A stretch of 64,000 nt of DNA from Aequorivita echinoideorum. Its GTDB lineage: Bacteria > Bacteroidota > Bacteroidia > Flavobacteriales > Flavobacteriaceae. Position numbers and translations under genes: made by a program. Location of the stretch: contig NZ_JAHCTB010000005.1 of assembly GCF_018476645.1 (NCBI RefSeq), forward strand, positions 162,117 through 226,116. The letters are read 5' to 3'. Positions 52,110 through 64,000 of this stretch are shown piece by piece; the first letter of the stretch is position 1, and the number at the start of each line of letters is the position of its first letter. The notes below the pieces were generated by a model. The model did not search any database. It was not told where the DNA came from and saw nothing but the letters and a program-made list of their open reading frames with translations.

Positions 52110-55100
52110 ATGATGAACAGAAATAAAGAAAACACAGTACAGAAATTCGACAAGATTTCTATTGGTTTGGCTTCCCCTGAATCCATTTTGGCAGAATCAC
52201 GCGGTGAAGTGTTAAAACCTGAAACAATAAACTACCGTACGCATAAGCCAGAGCGTGACGGACTTTTCTGTGAGCGCATCTTTGGTCCCGTGAAGGATTA
52301 TGAATGTGCCTGTGGTAAATATAAAAGAATACGCTACAAGGGTATTGTTTGCGACCGTTGTGGTGTGGAAGTAACGGAGAAAAAAGTACGCCGTGACCGT
52401 GTGGGGCATATCAATTTGGTAGTTCCTGTGGCGCACATTTGGTATTTCCGAAGCCTTCCGAACAAAATCGGCTACCTGCTTGGATTGCCTTCCAAGAAAC
52501 TGGATATGATTATTTACTACGAACGTTACGTAGTAATTCAGCCTGGTATTGCAAAATATGAGGGTGGTGAAGCAGTTAAAAAATTGGATTTCTTAACTGA
52601 AGAAGAATATCTTGCAATTCTTGATTCACTTCCTCAAGAGAACCTTTATTTGGAGGAAAGCGATCCAAATAAATTTATTGCGAAAATGGGAGCGGAGTGC
52701 TTGATCGATCTTTTACAAAGAATTGATCTTGACCAACTTTCATACAACCTTCGCCACAAAGCGAATAATGAAACTTCAAAACAACGCAAAACGGAAGCGT
52801 TGAAGCGTCTTCAAGTTGTTGAAGCATTACGCGAGGCAAACTTGAACCGCGAAAACAAAGCGGAATGGATGATTATGAAAGTAATTCCGGTAATTCCGCC
52901 AGAATTACGTCCATTGGTACCACTTGATGGTGGTCGTTTCGCAACTTCAGATTTGAATGATCTGTACCGTCGTGTAATCATCCGTAACAACCGTTTGAAG
53001 CGATTGATGGAAATTAAAGCTCCTGAGGTAATCCTTCGAAATGAGAAACGTATGCTTCAGGAATCGGTGGATTCATTGTTTGATAACACACGTAAATCTT
53101 CCGCAGTAAAAACTGACAGCAACCGTCCGTTGAAATCACTTTCAGATTCATTGAAAGGAAAACAAGGTCGTTTCCGTCAAAACTTGCTTGGTAAACGTGT
53201 GGATTATTCGGCTCGTTCTGTAATTGTCGTTGGACCAGAATTGAAACTGTACGAATGCGGTCTTCCAAAAGATATGGCTGCCGAGCTGTACAAACCTTTC
53301 GTTATCCGTAAATTGATTGAGCGAGGGATTGTAAAAACCGTAAAATCTGCAAAGAAAATTATTGATAAAAAAGAGCCTGTAGTTTGGGATATCTTGGAAA
53401 ACGTTCTTAAAGGACATCCAGTTATGCTAAACCGGGCCCCAACGTTGCACAGACTTGGTATCCAAGCTTTCCAGCCAAAATTGATTGAAGGTAAAGCTAT
53501 CCAGTTGCACCCATTGGTATGTACTGCATTTAATGCGGATTTCGATGGTGACCAAATGGCGGTACACCTCCCACTTGGGCCAGAGGCAATTTTGGAATGT
53601 CAACTACTAATGTTGGCATCACATAATATTTTGAATCCCGCAAACGGTTCACCAGTAGCCGTACCTTCACAGGATATGGTTTTGGGTCTTTATTATATGA
53701 CCAAACTCAAAAAGACAATGGGTGATACTGTTGTGAAAGGTGAAGGCCTAACTTTTTATTCTGCTGAAGAAGCTATTATTGCTTACAATGAAGGCAAAGT
53801 AGATTTGAACGCGGAAATAAAAATTAGAACCAAAGACTTCAACGCTAATGGTGAGTTGGTTAACCAAATTATCACAACTACCTTAGGAAGGGTAATCTTC
53901 AATGAAAAAGTTCCGGAAGCTGCAGGATACATCAACGAGGTTTTGACCAAAAAATCGCTTCGTGATATCATCGGTAGAATTTTGAAGGTGACTTCCGTTC
54001 CCGATACATCTGCATTTCTTGACGAAATTAAAGGTCTTGGGTATAAATTCGCTTTTGAGGGTGGATTGTCTTTCAGTTTGGGTGATATTATTATCCCTGC
54101 TGAAAAACAAAATATGATTGATAGCGCAAACGAACAGGTTGAAGGTATTATCAATAGCTACAACATGGGTCTTATTACCAATAATGAACGCTACAATCAA
54201 GTAATTGATATTTGGACTGCGACCAATGCTGAGTTGACTGAACTTTCTATGAAACGTATTCGCGAAGATCAGCAAGGTTTCAACTCTGTATACATGATGC
54301 TTGACTCTGGTGCAAGGGGTTCTAAGGAGCAAATTCGCCAGTTGACAGGTATGCGTGGATTGATGGCAAAACCGAAAAAATCTAACTCAGGTGGGGGTGA
54401 AATCATTGAAAACCCAATCCTTTCAAACTTTAAGGAAGGTCTTTCCATTCTTGAATACTTTATCTCTACGCACGGTGCTCGAAAGGGTCTTGCGGATACC
54501 GCACTTAAAACGGCGGATGCTGGTTACTTGACCCGTCGTTTGGTGGATGTTTCACAAGATGTTATCATCAACATTGAAGATTGCGGTACACTGAGAGGTA
54601 TTGAAGTTTCTGCCTTAAAGAAAAACGAAGAAGTCGTAGAATCTTTGGGAGATAGAATTGTTGGACGTATAGCACTCAATGATGTTGTAAACCCATTGAC
54701 CAAAGAATTGCTTGTTGCCGCTGGCGATCATATTAATGAAGAAATCGCCGAAGCAATTGAAAAATCTCCACTGGAAAGTGTTGAAGTTCGTTCAGCGCTT
54801 ACGTGCGAGGCCAAGCAAGGAATTTGTTCACAGTGTTACGGCCGTAATCTTGCTACCAATAAAATGGTGCAGCGTGGAGAGGCAGTTGGAGTTGTGGCAG
54901 CGCAATCCATCGGTGAGCCAGGTACCCAGCTTACACTTCGTACATTCCACGTGGGAGGTATTGCAGGTAACATTTCAGAAGAAAATAAATTGGTTGTTAA
55001 ATTTGACGGAAAAGCAGAGATTGAAGATCTGAAAACCGTAAAAGGTGAAGACAATCAAGGTAAAACGGTGGACATCGTTATTTCACGTACTTCTGAAATA

Positions 55101-56411
55101 AAATTGGTTGATAAGAAAACAGGAATTACATTAAGTACCAACAATATTCCTTACGGTTCTACACTGTATGTAAAAGATGGTGATAGTCTTAATGCGGGTG
55201 ATGTTGTGTGCGCTTGGGATCCCTACAACGGTGTAATTATTTCAGAATTTGCTGGAAAAATTAAATATGAAAACATCGTTCAAGGGATGTCTTATCAAGT
55301 TGAAATCGATGAGCAGACTGGTTTCCAAGAAAAAGTAATTACGGAATCCAGAGATAAGAAACGTATTCCTACCCTTCAGATTTTAGGAAAGAAAGACGAA
55401 GTTATTCGAAGCTATAACTTACCAGTTGGCGCCCATTTGATGGTAGATGATGGTGATAAGATCAAAATCGGTAAGGTGCTTGTGAAAATTCCACGTAAAT
55501 CTGCCAAAGCGGGTGATATTACTGGAGGTCTTCCACGAGTAACCGAACTTTTTGAGGCACGTAATCCTTCAAACCCCGCTGTAGTTAGCGAGATTGATGG
55601 CGTGGTTTCTTTCGGAAAAATAAAACGTGGTAATCGTGAGATTATCGTTGAGTCTAAATTAGGCGAAGTGAAAAAGTATTTGGTAAAACTTTCAAACCAA
55701 ATTCTAGTTCAGGAAAACGATTACGTTCGCGCAGGAATGCCACTTTCCGATGGGTCTATTACACCAGAGGATATCCTTCGAATTAAAGGTCCTTCAGCAG
55801 TACAGCAATATCTTGTAAACGAGGTTCAAGAGGTTTACCGTCTGCAAGGGGTGAAAATCAACGACAAGCACTTTGAAGTTGTTGTTCGCCAAATGATGCG
55901 CAAGGTTCGAATTCAAGATCCGGGAGATACTACCTTCCTTGAAGATCAATTGGCACATAAAGATGATTTCATCGAGGAAAATGATAAAATCTTTGGAATG
56001 AAAGTGGTTACCAATGCTGGTGATTCACAAAATTTAAAAGAAGGTCAAATCCTTACTCCACGTACATTGCGGGATGAAAATTCTTTATTGAGAAGAAATG
56101 ATAAGGAGTTGGCAGAAGCACGCGATGCGGTTCCTGCAACGGCAACTCCGGTACTTCAAGGTATTACCAGGGCGTCGTTACAGACCAAGTCATTCATTTC
56201 TGCGGCTTCCTTCCAGGAAACTACCAAAGTATTGAACGAAGCGGCTGTAGCCGGTAAAGTTGATACCTTGGAAGGCTTGAAGGAAAATGTAATTGTAGGA
56301 CATAAAATACCTGCCGGAACCGGTATGCGTAGATATGACACTATAATTGTAGGTTCAAAGCAAGAGCTTGAGGAAATGAATCGCGTTAAACAGGAAGTAA
56401 ATTATAATTAA
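52110..56411 (+). CDS. rpoC: RNA polymerase subunit beta'
   Basis: 1433 residues (a second ATG three bases later is an equally good start). N-terminal zinc-binding cysteines in [23 protein letters not shown], active-site [15 protein letters not shown] with three Asp for Mg2+, the bridge-helix/trigger-loop region ([32 protein letters not shown]), and a second zinc site [17 protein letters not shown]. Ends with the usual C-terminal region. A strong terminator follows. Confidence 0.99.
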   Translation: MMNRNKENTVQKFDKISIGLASPESILAESRGEVLKPETINYRTHKPERDGLFCERIFGPVKDYECACGKYKRIRYKGIVCDRCGVEVTEKKVRRDRVGHINLVVPVAHIWYFRSLPNKIGYLLGLPSKKLDMIIYYERYVVIQPGIAKYEGGEAVKKLDFLTEEEYLAILDSLPQENLYLEESDPNKFIAKMGAECLIDLLQRIDLDQLSYNLRHKANNETSKQRKTEALKRLQVVEALREANLNRENKAEWMIMKVIPVIPPELRPLVPLDGGRFATSDLNDLYRRVIIRNNRLKRLMEIKAPEVILRNEKRMLQESVDSLFDNTRKSSAVKTDSNRPLKSLSDSLKGKQGRFRQNLLGKRVDYSARSVIVVGPELKLYECGLPKDMAAELYKPFVIRKLIERGIVKTVKSAKKIIDKKEPVVWDILENVLKGHPVMLNRAPTLHRLGIQAFQPKLIEGKAIQLHPLVCTAFNADFDGDQMAVHLPLGPEAILECQLLMLASHNILNPANGSPVAVPSQDMVLGLYYMTKLKKTMGDTVVKGEGLTFYSAEEAIIAYNEGKVDLNAEIKIRTKDFNANGELVNQIITTTLGRVIFNEKVPEAAGYINEVLTKKSLRDIIGRILKVTSVPDTSAFLDEIKGLGYKFAFEGGLSFSLGDIIIPAEKQNMIDSANEQVEGIINSYNMGLITNNERYNQVIDIWTATNAELTELSMKRIREDQQGFNSVYMMLDSGARGSKEQIRQLTGMRGLMAKPKKSNSGGGEIIENPILSNFKEGLSILEYFISTHGARKGLADTALKTADAGYLTRRLVDVSQDVIINIEDCGTLRGIEVSALKKNEEVVESLGDRIVGRIALNDVVNPLTKELLVAAGDHINEEIAEAIEKSPLESVEVRSALTCEAKQGICSQCYGRNLATNKMVQRGEAVGVVAAQSIGEPGTQLTLRTFHVGGIAGNISEENKLVVKFDGKAEIEDLKTVKGEDNQGKTVDIVISRTSEIKLVDKKTGITLSTNNIPYGSTLYVKDGDSLNAGDVVCAWDPYNGVIISEFAGKIKYENIVQGMSYQVEIDEQTGFQEKVITESRDKKRIPTLQILGKKDEVIRSYNLPVGAHLMVDDGDKIKIGKVLVKIPRKSAKAGDITGGLPRVTELFEARNPSNPAVVSEIDGVVSFGKIKRGNREIIVESKLGEVKKYLVKLSNQILVQENDYVRAGMPLSDGSITPEDILRIKGPSAVQQYLVNEVQEVYRLQGVKINDKHFEVVVRQMMRKVRIQDPGDTTFLEDQLAHKDDFIEENDKIFGMKVVTNAGDSQNLKEGQILTPRTLRDENSLLRRNDKELAEARDAVPATATPVLQGITRASLQTKSFISAASFQETTKVLNEAAVAGKVDTLEGLKENVIVGHKIPAGTGMRRYDTIIVGSKQELEEMNRVKQEVNYN

Positions 56412-56416
56412 TATTG

Positions 56417-56452
56417 AAAAGGTGCGTTTCACAAAACGCACCTTTTATTTTT
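56417..56452 (+). terminator. Terminator of the rpoBC operon
   Basis: A perfect 13-bp stem (56417-56429 with 56434-56446), 4-base loop, followed by TATTTTTT. It lies directly after the rpoC stop. Confidence 0.95.
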
Positions 56453-56499
56453 TAGGCAGAGAAATCTAAAGTCTAATATTTAAAGTCTAATATCTAACA

Positions 56500-56820
56500 A
56501 TGGCAGATCAAAAAAAAGAACAGCCCAAGCAAGGGCAGATAAATATAGAATTGGATGAAAGCGTGGCCCAAGGCATTTATAGCAACTTGGCCATAATCAA
56601 TCATTCGGTTTCAGAATTTGTGGTTGATTTTGTAACCATCATGCCCGGAATTCCAAAAAGCAAAGTGAAGTCACGTATAATCTTGACACCACAACACGCA
56701 AAAAGATTTCTAAAGGCATTGAACGACAATGTAAAACGATTTGAAAACGCCCACGGCGAAATCAAGGATTATGAGCAGCCGCCCATTCCTTTGAACTTTG
56801 GCCCTACTGGCGAAGCATAA
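56500..56820 (+). CDS. DUF3467-family protein
   Basis: 106 residues. Typical DUF3467 sequence: GQINIELDESVAQGIYSNLAIINHSVSEFVVDFVTIMPGIPKSKVKSRIILTPQHAKRFLKALNDNVKRFE, with a conserved PPIPLNFGPTGEA tail. A single-domain cytoplasmic protein of unknown function that follows rpoC in most Bacteroidetes. The N-terminal MADQKKEQPKQ is basic and disordered. Confidence 0.93.
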   Translation: MADQKKEQPKQGQINIELDESVAQGIYSNLAIINHSVSEFVVDFVTIMPGIPKSKVKSRIILTPQHAKRFLKALNDNVKRFENAHGEIKDYEQPPIPLNFGPTGEA

Positions 56821-56822
56821 AG

Positions 56823-56853
56823 AAAAATCCAGCTCGAAAAGCTGGATTTTTTA
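56823..56853. terminator. Bidirectional terminator between DUF3467 gene and prfC
   Basis: An 11-bp stem (56823-56833 with 56841-56851) with T-rich flanks on both strands, directly after the DUF3467 stop and about 50 bp from the convergent prfC stop. Confidence 0.85.
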
Positions 56854-56903
56854 TTTAGTTATGAACCTTAATTTTTTTGCCAAAAGACAAAAGCCAAAAG
56901 CGT

Positions 56904-58502
56904 TTATTTAGCTTTCTCAAATTCACTCACAAAATGAAGCTTCACATTTGGATATTTTGATTGCGTCATCTGCAGCGTAAAAGCCGAGTCTGCAAAGAAG
57001 ACCAATTGACCGCGTTTATCTTTCGCTAAAAATTTTGCCTTTACTCTTTTAAAATCCACGAATTCCTCGCTTTTGGGATCTTTCGCTTCAACCCAGCAGG
57101 CTTTGTGTACATTTAGATTTTCGTAGCTGCATTTGGCGCCGTATTCGTGTTCCAATCTGTATTGTATTACTTCAAATTGAAGTGCACCAACGGTTCCGAT
57201 AACTTTTCGACCGTTCAATTCCAAAGTAAAAAGCTGCGCCACACCTTCATCCATCAATTGGTCGATACCCTTTTCGAGCTGTTTGCTTTTCATAGGGTCG
57301 GCATTATTGATATATTTAAAGTGTTCGGGGGAGAAGCTGGGAATACCTTTGTAGCGCATTTCTTCACCTTCAGTCAACGTATCGCCAATCTTAAAATTCC
57401 CAGTATCGTGAAGTCCAACGATATCACCCGGATACGAAGTGTCCACAATCTGCTTCTTTTCAGCAAAGAAAGCATTGGGGCTACTGAATTTCAGTTTTTT
57501 ACCATTTCGAACATGTAAATAAGGAGAATTTCTTTCAAAAGTTCCCGAAACAATTTTCACGAATGCCAAGCGGTCGCGGTGCTTTGGGTCCATATTTGCG
57601 TGAATTTTAAAAACAAACCCTGAAAATTCCTTTTCATCGGGTTTAACCATACGCGTGTCACTTTCCTTTGGGCGTGGGGTAGGGGCAATTTCAACAAAGC
57701 AATCCAAAAGTTCGCGCACACCGAAATTATTCAATGCAGAACCGAAGAATACAGGCTGCAGTTGCCCTTCCAAATATTCCTCTCTATTAAAATCCGGATA
57801 AACTTCATAAACCAGTTCCAGTTCATCCCGAAGCGTTTTTGAAGCTTTTTCGCCAATCAGTTTTTCAAGTTCGGGACTGCTCACGTCTTCAATTTCAATG
57901 GTTTCCTCTATGTTTTTTCTGCTATCGCCACTAAAAAGGTTCACATTTTTTTCCCATATATTGTAAATACCCTTGAAATCATAACCCATTCCAATGGGGA
58001 AACTTAAAGGTGTGACACGAAGATTCAATTTTTTTTCAATTTCATCGAGCAGTTCAAATGCATCCTTTCCCTCGCGGTCCATTTTGTTGATAAAAACAAT
58101 CATTGGGATGTTTCGCATTCTGCAGACCTCTACCAGTTTTTCAGTCTGTTCCTCAACTCCTTTTGCCACGTCTATTACAACTATAACGCTGTCTACTGCG
58201 GTCAAGGTTCGGAAAGTATCTTCAGCAAAATCTTTGTGTCCCGGGGTATCGAGAATATTGATTTTTATGCCTTCGTATTCAAAAGCCAACACGGAAGTAG
58301 CCACGGATATTCCACGCTGGCGCTCAATTTCCATAAAGTCACTGGTGGCGCCTTTTTTTATTTTGTTGCTTTTTACCGCACCGGCTTCCTGTATTGCTCC
58401 GCCAAAAAGGAGAAGTTTTTCGGTCAAGGTAGTTTTACCGGCATCTGGATGGCTAATGATTCCGAAAGTTCTTCGACGTTTTATTTCTTTTGCTAATGAC
58501 AT
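56904..58502 (-). CDS. prfC: Peptide chain release factor 3
   Basis: 532 residues. Translational GTPase with [28 protein letters not shown], the switch motif [32 protein letters not shown] and FINKMDREG, plus the RF3 C-terminal domain ([19 protein letters not shown]). Recycles RF1/RF2 after termination. It is in the opposite orientation to the rpoBC operon. Length is normal. Confidence 0.97.
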   Translation of the reverse strand: MSLAKEIKRRRTFGIISHPDAGKTTLTEKLLLFGGAIQEAGAVKSNKIKKGATSDFMEIERQRGISVATSVLAFEYEGIKINILDTPGHKDFAEDTFRTLTAVDSVIVVIDVAKGVEEQTEKLVEVCRMRNIPMIVFINKMDREGKDAFELLDEIEKKLNLRVTPLSFPIGMGYDFKGIYNIWEKNVNLFSGDSRKNIEETIEIEDVSSPELEKLIGEKASKTLRDELELVYEVYPDFNREEYLEGQLQPVFFGSALNNFGVRELLDCFVEIAPTPRPKESDTRMVKPDEKEFSGFVFKIHANMDPKHRDRLAFVKIVSGTFERNSPYLHVRNGKKLKFSSPNAFFAEKKQIVDTSYPGDIVGLHDTGNFKIGDTLTEGEEMRYKGIPSFSPEHFKYINNADPMKSKQLEKGIDQLMDEGVAQLFTLELNGRKVIGTVGALQFEVIQYRLEHEYGAKCSYENLNVHKACWVEAKDPKSEEFVDFKRVKAKFLAKDKRGQLVFFADSAFTLQMTQSKYPNVKLHFVSEFEKAK

Positions 58503-58929
58503 TTTTTCTGAATGAATTCTGCAAAGATATAGTTTGTAAATGATGTTTTAAAATAGAAGAAAGGTATAGGAAATTGTTTTCTGTTTTAAACGAATTATTG
58601 TAACGCAGGGAAGATTAAATAGTGAAAATATTTGAAGTATTTTACCTACAAACAAACCGTCATATTGTATTTATTTATACTTTCGCAATCCCCAAATGTG
58701 TTCTTTATCAGCCTAAATACGTACTAGTACGTATAAGTTTTTCCTACATATTGGGGGGTTGTTCTGTTAAATTTACGTTGTTTGCCGAAAATTTCTACAG
58801 TTCAACTAATAGACGCTCTTTGTCAAAACCCCGATGTTTTTTACTGCGTATATTTGATACGAAAATTTAAGTAAAAATTTATTTTGATAGGAGTAGTCTG
58901 TCTATACAGATTATATAAAACTTATAACG
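58503..58929. other. Intergenic region upstream of the adhesin operon
   Basis: 427 bp with no convincing gene. A GTG-initiated frame of 82 codons (58622-58870) has atypical composition and no start context. The region holds the 18-bp palindrome listed separately and a nearby TTGGGGGG run (58752-58759). No clear -33/-7 pair is visible for the operon. Confidence 0.7.
58717..58734. promoter_or_regulatory. 18-bp perfect palindrome upstream of the adhesin operon
   Basis: ATACGTACTAGTACGTAT is self-complementary over all 18 bases, as expected of a binding site for a dimeric (for example LuxR-type) regulator. It lies about 200 bp before the first gene of the operon. Confidence 0.55.
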
Positions 58930-59412
58930 ATGCACATTAGTAATTTTGTTTCTTTTCCCAACAGAGCGCTGTTATTTTTCAGTAGCGCGCTTATGCTATT
59001 TGGTTTGACGGTATCGTCTGCGCAGAATGGCGTTGAAATTTCAATCGTAAAAAAATCTGACAAACCGAAGACTGAATCGGTTCATTCGTATACGTTGGAA
59101 ATAAAAAATACTTCAAATAGACCTGCTACGTATACGTTGCGCGCCCAGAACGTGAATTGTGAAAATTCTCCCGTGGGCCAGTCAAACTTGGCAGTATCAT
59201 TACTTGATGCCACAAAAGCTTCGCCGACAAATCAAGTGAGACTTGATGCGGGACAGACCAAGCAAGTAATTCTTCAAACTTCCCGTAGTGCAGATACACG
59301 CTTAAATACTTTTAGTTGTGTAGAAATTTTTGCAGAAAACGAAGGTAACCGTTCTCAACAGGCTTCTGTAGTTATGAGGCAAATGGTTCCAGATCCAAAT
59401 ACATTTGAATAA
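58930..59412 (+). CDS. Exported Ig-like protein preceding the giant adhesin
   Basis: 160 residues with a signal peptide ending near VSSAQ (residue 32). The mature domain has the beta-sandwich pattern of Fn3/COG1470-like repeats (VHSYTLEIKNTSNRPATYTLRAQNVNCENS...VRLDAGQTKQVILQTSRSADTRLNTFSCVEIFAEN). No T9SS sorting domain. It is 21 bp upstream of the SprB-type adhesin gene and likely co-expressed; it may assist adhesin export or anchoring, which is inferred from position only. Confidence 0.75.
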   Translation: MHISNFVSFPNRALLFFSSALMLFGLTVSSAQNGVEISIVKKSDKPKTESVHSYTLEIKNTSNRPATYTLRAQNVNCENSPVGQSNLAVSLLDATKASPTNQVRLDAGQTKQVILQTSRSADTRLNTFSCVEIFAENEGNRSQQASVVMRQMVPDPNTFE

Positions 59413-59433
59413 ATAAATTAAACCACGTTGTTT

Positions 59434-62400
59434 ATGAAAATAAAAACTACTCTTGGTTGCTTGTTAACTTTTGCCTTTAGTGCTCTTATAACAGTCAACG
59501 CTCAAATAAAAGACCCTTTTACCCCTCGTTACTCAGAAACTGTTCGAGGTAATTTTACAACGATAGCAAACAACATGTTATCGCGTACTGCTACTTCCAA
59601 CTATAACGGAGAGGCTTCAAACCACGATTTTGATGATAACGTTTACGTTGACATTGATAATGACAATTCAACATTCAACTCCAGCAACGCAACATTTGCT
59701 ATTCCTGGCGGAGTTACAGATCCTTCGTGTCTTGTTATTAAAAAGGCGTACCTATATTGGGCCGCCGCAGATAAGGAAAAAGATAATGGAGATGACAATC
59801 AACCCAACTGGAATTATAATAATGTAAAATTGAGACTTCCGGGACAGAATTCGTATGCTACATATACTGCAGATGAAGTTTTTTACCGAGGAAGAAATGA
59901 ACATTTCAGTAATGATCCATATATCTGTATAAAAGATATAACTAGCCAAGTTTTGGGCTTAAATAATCCTTTTGGTGTTTACCAAGTTGCAAATGTTGAA
60001 GCCAAAAGAGGTGAATTATTTGGCCACGATGGAGCCAATGTGGGAACTTCTGGAGGTTGGCAAATTGTTTTTGTTTATGAGGAAGATTCCATGTTCCCCA
60101 GAAACATCACAATATTTGATGGTTATGCTCACGTTACCAGTAGTACCAATAATTTCAATATAGATTTTAATGGTTTCCAAACGGTTCCAAATGGGCCGGT
60201 AAACGCCGATGTGGTTTTTGGCGCTTTGGAAGGTGACCGCGATCTTAGCGGCGACATGCTTCAAATAAGGAATACTCAAAACAACTATGTAAATCTTTCG
60301 ACACCGCAACGCTCTGCCGATAACTTTTTCAACAGTAAAATTACGCGCTATGGTCAAAATGTGACCGACCGTACTCCTGCCAGCCAAAACACATTAGGTT
60401 TTGATGCTGGTATTTTTGTTTTGGATAATACAAATAATTCAATTCTTGCCAACGGGCAGAATTCCGCTAGAATTAGATTGACGTCAAATCAAGAAACGTA
60501 TGGGCTATATTTGGTTGGATTTTCAGTAGAAGTTTATAGACCAGAACTCTCTCCAATGTTGTTGACTACGTCTTTGGCTCCCGGAAATACTATTAATGCG
60601 GGATCTGAATTTGACGTAAGTTTCAACGTAAAGAATTATGGTAATGATAATGCTAAAAATACCACGATTAGTTATCAATTGCCATCATCCGTAGATTATG
60701 TTTCTGCAAACTCTTTACCTTCTGGTGTTAGTGTTAATTATAATTCGACCACCAGAACCGTAACTTTTACAATTGCCAATAATAAGGTAAGAGTAGGGGA
60801 TCCGCAGTTTACCATTAATTTTAAATTAAAAGTAAACAGAAATTGTAGTAACCTCAATACGGATTTTCAAGTACAGACAGTTGCTAATTATATAGGAAAC
60901 TTTAATCCCAATCCGTTTAGTACTGTAAGTTCAACAGACGTAAATGCTTGCGGTTATGGAGATTTATTGCCTACAACTATTCACATAAATGGTGCTTCGC
61001 AAATTCAATTGTCTCATACTAAAGTTGATGTGGGCTGTAATGGCGCATCTACTGGATCCATAGACCTCTCCGTGACAGGTGGCACACCTCCATATACTTA
61101 TTTATGGAGCAATGGTGCAACAACTCAAGATTTGAACAACATTCCAGCAGGACAATATACTGTTGTAGTTAAAGATGCGAATAATTGTGAAAAGACACAA
61201 ACTATTACCATCAATCAACCAGCAGCATTGTTGGTAAATGTTACAAAACAAAATGCCAACGGTAGCGGAAACTGTGCAAATGGTCAGGCTACTGCCACAG
61301 TTTCTGGTGGAACAGGCCCCTTTACGTATCTATGGAGCGCAAGTGCTAATAACCAGACTACGGCTACTGCAACTAATCTGCCCACAGGTACTCATACTGT
61401 AAAGGTTACCGATTCCAAAGGATGTATGGTTGAAAAAACAATAACCATATTTTGTGATATTTCTGGTTGGAATTTTACCTGCGGCCAAGATAAAGTGGTT
61501 GATGAATATGGATATAATGCGAACTGCAATGTAACCACAAACGTGGCAATTCCAAATGCCTCCAACGTTTACCAATATGTTGTTGAAATAGTTTATAAAG
61601 GAAATAATCCTGGTTCCACCATTCAGTTTACGGATTCTTCTGGAAATACACGTACACTTGAAAGATCCGTTCCAGTAGGCACAAGTTCTGATATTTGGGT
61701 TTACCGCGGATTGTTTATAGGAAATACTAACTCCGTAAACTATGCTAATAACCAACATGCTTGTAGTCTTCAATCTGTATTGGTTTATGCATTCAGAAAT
61801 ATGCCAAGTGCATCTTCAAGCTCTGGTCAGTTTACAAGTTTAAGCGGAGTGAATAACGTTGTCAACTTTACACTTAACGTTCCTTCATTTACTGCGCCCA
61901 GAGATTTAATTATTGAAACTCCCATATCAGAATTAACTACAGATGGTCGCTATCTTTTAGTAAAAGCAACCGCAGGTTCGGTTACCAACCAAACCATTAT
62001 TTATGGTCCTGATGCTTCATTACCAGGAGGAACTTGCTGCTTGGCTATTCCCACATTAACATTGAATAATGTTCCGGGTAACGTAACGCAGGTTACAATT
62101 ACTGTTGATACAAGGAACAATCAAAATGGTCAATCTGTAAATGGACAATCGTGGGCTATTGCGGGTGGTGTAAATGTTGACGCCGATTGTTTTGAGGAAT
62201 TAGATATAACCCTTCAAGGTAAAACAGATATTTTATGCTATGGTGGAAACACAGGTTCTATCACTGTTGCTGGATCCGGTGGTGTGCCTCCATTACAATA
62301 TTCGCTAAATGGTGGAACTCCTCAAGCAAGTCCAACTTTTAATAATTTGACAGCTGGAGCTTACACCATCGTAGTTTCGGATTCAATTGGAAATAATGAT

Positions 62401-64000
62401 ACACTTAATGTCACATTGAATCAACCTGCAAATCCGCTCAGCGTAGTTATTACTAAAGTTAATGCAACAACAGCCCAAGGGTGTAATAATGGAAGTGCAA
62501 CAGCAACTCCAGGTGGGGGAACAGCCCCTTATACTTACGCATGGAGTGCAAGTGCTGGAAATCAAACAACGGCAACTGCTATAAATCTTCCCTCAGGAAC
62601 TCATACCGTAACCATTACAGATGCCAATGGATGTATTCTAGAACAAGGTGTTGTCATTGATTGTGTAAATACATGTGATGCAATAATTACTGTAGACAAT
62701 ATTACAAACGTATTATGTACAAATAATAATACGGGAAGTGCAACGGTAAGCGCAAGTTCGGTTGCTAATCCAAATGCTACATTTACTTTTACTTGGAACA
62801 CCAATCCTGTTCAAGTCTTTGGTGGAGTAACATCAAGTACCATTAGTAACTTGACTGCTGGTGTTTATACTGTGAGCGTTACTATCGATGGTACAGTCTG
62901 TCAGCCAGTAGAACAAAGCATAACTATTACTCAGCCTGCTAACGTTTTAACCGTTACCACAACTTCAACTGATGAAAATGGTCCTAATACAGGAGATGGA
63001 ACAGCTACAGCAACGGCAAGTGGAGGGACACCGCCTTATTCTTATGTTTGGAGTCCTGGAGGGCAAACTACCCCGACTATCACTGGACTTGGTGCTGGAA
63101 ATTATACTGTAACAGTTACAGATGCTAATGGATGTATCGCTACATCTACAACGACTGTTAACCCTGGAACTTGTTTAAATTTATCAGTAACAGCATCTGC
63201 TACTCCAACTACTTGTAATGGAGATTCAGATGGAACTGCAACTGCAAATGTAACAGGCGGTTCAGGTTCTATAAGCTACTTGTGGAGTCCCGGAGGTCAA
63301 ACTACTCAAACTATTTCGAACCTTGCAGCTGGAACATATACTGTTACTGTCTCAGATTCAGTAACACAGTGTACTAGTGAATCAACGGTTACGGTTAACC
63401 AACCTGATATTCTTACTGCTGGAATTGCAATAACAAATGTAGATTGCTTCGGAAATAATACTGGATCATTGGATCTTACGGTTTCTGGAGGAACTGCACC
63501 TTACAGTTTTGTTTGGTCTCCTAATGGTGAAACTACTGAAGATTTATTCAATTTGGTAGCTGGAAATTATTCTGTGGTCATTACTGATGTTAATGGATGT
63601 ACTATAACTAAAAGTGCTACGGTTAATCAACCAACCGAAGCATTATCATTGGAAATAGTTGCACAAACAAATATTTTATGTAACGGAAAAGGTTCGGTTA
63701 CCGTAGAAGCAGGGGGAGGAACTGCACCATATTTGTATAACCTGGATGGTGGTACACCACAAGCTTCAGGACAATTTAATGATCTAGATACAGGCACTTA
63801 TACTATTAATGTTATAGATGCGAATGGGTGCTCAACCTCAATTGAAATAACTTTACTTAAAAATTGTATTATTGCCATCGACGACATCAACGACACGTTC
63901 GTTGACCTGCCCGTGAGCGGGGACGTGGGCACGAACGACCAGAACCCCGACGGCCCGGCGGGCACGGAGGTGTTCACGCTGGTGTCGGGCCCCTCGAACG
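59434..64000 (+). CDS. Giant SprB-repeat surface adhesin (partial, runs off window)
   Basis: Open frame of 1522 codons to the window edge from [24 protein letters not shown] (signal peptide). Residues about 25-380 form an N-terminal DUF-like beta domain ([12 protein letters not shown]...[27 protein letters not shown]), then a DUF11-like domain (about 385-510). From about residue 529 to 1475 come nine SprB-type repeats (for example [52 protein letters not shown]) interrupted by a roughly 270-residue non-repeat domain. From codon 1481 a cadherin/Ig-like module ([26 protein letters not shown]) begins, coded in very GC-rich codons. Probably exported by T9SS and used in gliding or adhesion; the sorting domain lies outside the window. 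Confidence 0.9.
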   Translation, partial: MKIKTTLGCLLTFAFSALITVNAQIKDPFTPRYSETVRGNFTTIANNMLSRTATSNYNGEASNHDFDDNVYVDIDNDNSTFNSSNATFAIPGGVTDPSCLVIKKAYLYWAAADKEKDNGDDNQPNWNYNNVKLRLPGQNSYATYTADEVFYRGRNEHFSNDPYICIKDITSQVLGLNNPFGVYQVANVEAKRGELFGHDGANVGTSGGWQIVFVYEEDSMFPRNITIFDGYAHVTSSTNNFNIDFNGFQTVPNGPVNADVVFGALEGDRDLSGDMLQIRNTQNNYVNLSTPQRSADNFFNSKITRYGQNVTDRTPASQNTLGFDAGIFVLDNTNNSILANGQNSARIRLTSNQETYGLYLVGFSVEVYRPELSPMLLTTSLAPGNTINAGSEFDVSFNVKNYGNDNAKNTTISYQLPSSVDYVSANSLPSGVSVNYNSTTRTVTFTIANNKVRVGDPQFTINFKLKVNRNCSNLNTDFQVQTVANYIGNFNPNPFSTVSSTDVNACGYGDLLPTTIHINGASQIQLSHTKVDVGCNGASTGSIDLSVTGGTPPYTYLWSNGATTQDLNNIPAGQYTVVVKDANNCEKTQTITINQPAALLVNVTKQNANGSGNCANGQATATVSGGTGPFTYLWSASANNQTTATATNLPTGTHTVKVTDSKGCMVEKTITIFCDISGWNFTCGQDKVVDEYGYNANCNVTTNVAIPNASNVYQYVVEIVYKGNNPGSTIQFTDSSGNTRTLERSVPVGTSSDIWVYRGLFIGNTNSVNYANNQHACSLQSVLVYAFRNMPSASSSSGQFTSLSGVNNVVNFTLNVPSFTAPRDLIIETPISELTTDGRYLLVKATAGSVTNQTIIYGPDASLPGGTCCLAIPTLTLNNVPGNVTQVTITVDTRNNQNGQSVNGQSWAIAGGVNVDADCFEELDITLQGKTDILCYGGNTGSITVAGSGGVPPLQYSLNGGTPQASPTFNNLTAGAYTIVVSDSIGNNDTLNVTLNQPANPLSVVITKVNATTAQGCNNGSATATPGGGTAPYTYAWSASAGNQTTATAINLPSGTHTVTITDANGCILEQGVVIDCVNTCDAIITVDNITNVLCTNNNTGSATVSASSVANPNATFTFTWNTNPVQVFGGVTSSTISNLTAGVYTVSVTIDGTVCQPVEQSITITQPANVLTVTTTSTDENGPNTGDGTATATASGGTPPYSYVWSPGGQTTPTITGLGAGNYTVTVTDANGCIATSTTTVNPGTCLNLSVTASATPTTCNGDSDGTATANVTGGSGSISYLWSPGGQTTQTISNLAAGTYTVTVSDSVTQCTSESTVTVNQPDILTAGIAITNVDCFGNNTGSLDLTVSGGTAPYSFVWSPNGETTEDLFNLVAGNYSVVITDVNGCTITKSATVNQPTEALSLEIVAQTNILCNGKGSVTVEAGGGTAPYLYNLDGGTPQASGQFNDLDTGTYTINVIDANGCSTSIEITLLKNCIIAIDDINDTFVDLPVSGDVGTNDQNPDGPAGTEVFTLVSGPSN

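Noticed and set aside
58622..58870. 82-codon GTG-initiated frame upstream of the adhesin operon
   Set aside because: Low-complexity hydrophobic/aromatic composition, no conserved motif, and it covers the palindrome; more likely a chance frame.

Overview
The window is a chromosomal segment of an AT-rich member of the Bacteroidetes, almost certainly a marine-type Flavobacteriaceae. The evidence is the gene order rpsU-xerC-hpf-tRNA cluster-tuf-tRNA-Trp-secE-nusG-rplKAJL-rpoBC, TAnnTTTG-type -7 promoter boxes, very few Shine-Dalgarno sequences apart from rpsU, type IX secretion (T9SS) style proteins with SprB repeats, DUF3467, and the serC / LuxC-type reductase / ferredoxin group. A genus close to Aequorivita is possible, but that is only a guess.

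Left part (1-11.5 kb): the 5' portion of serC (cut by the window edge) and a LuxC-family acyl-CoA reductase lie divergent from a 2x[4Fe-4S] ferredoxin. A four-gene signalling module follows (small unknown protein, seven-helix membrane protein, HisKA_3 kinase, NarL-type regulator). Next come panB with an RluA-type pseudouridine synthase, an NTF2-like exported protein, sdaA, an umuDC translesion pair whose UmuD has lost its catalytic residues, and a zinc alcohol dehydrogenase.

Middle (11.5-32.4 kb): dnaK; small unknown genes; a plant-type LRR protein; an esterase; the menaquinone group menI-menF-menD (+ menB further on) with a CvfB-like S1 protein; a C1 peptidase; a methyltransferase; an ABC-F ATPase; a second LRR protein; a T9SS-exported PhoX-like protein; and a di-haem cytochrome c peroxidase. 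Intergenic regions here carry several repeat families: heptanucleotide tandem repeats, palindromic CTTGCAGG/CCTACAAGG units, and a 122-bp inverted-repeat element.

Right part (32.4-56.8 kb): a Wza/Wzc pair for polysaccharide export, a PspC protein, an AGCS alanine/glycine symporter, a helix-hairpin-helix protein, an acyl-CoA dehydrogenase and a CarboxypepD_reg-like protein. They are followed by the highly conserved translation/transcription block: rpsU, xerC-like recombinase, hpf, tRNA-Thr/Tyr/Gly/Thr, tuf, tRNA-Trp, secE, nusG, rplK, rplA, rplJ, rplL, rpoB, rpoC. DUF3467 and prfC close this section.

End (58.5-64 kb): an upstream region with an 18-bp perfect palindrome leads into a small exported protein and a giant SprB-repeat adhesin that runs off the window. 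The last ~125 bp of the adhesin switch abruptly from AT-rich to very GC-rich codons while staying in frame.

Most of the window is core genome. No prophage, CRISPR array or recognisable defence island is visible. The most noteworthy signals are the catalytically dead UmuD with triplicated operator-like repeats, the GC jump inside the adhesin, the strong Shine-Dalgarno of rpsU, and several undescribed intergenic elements.
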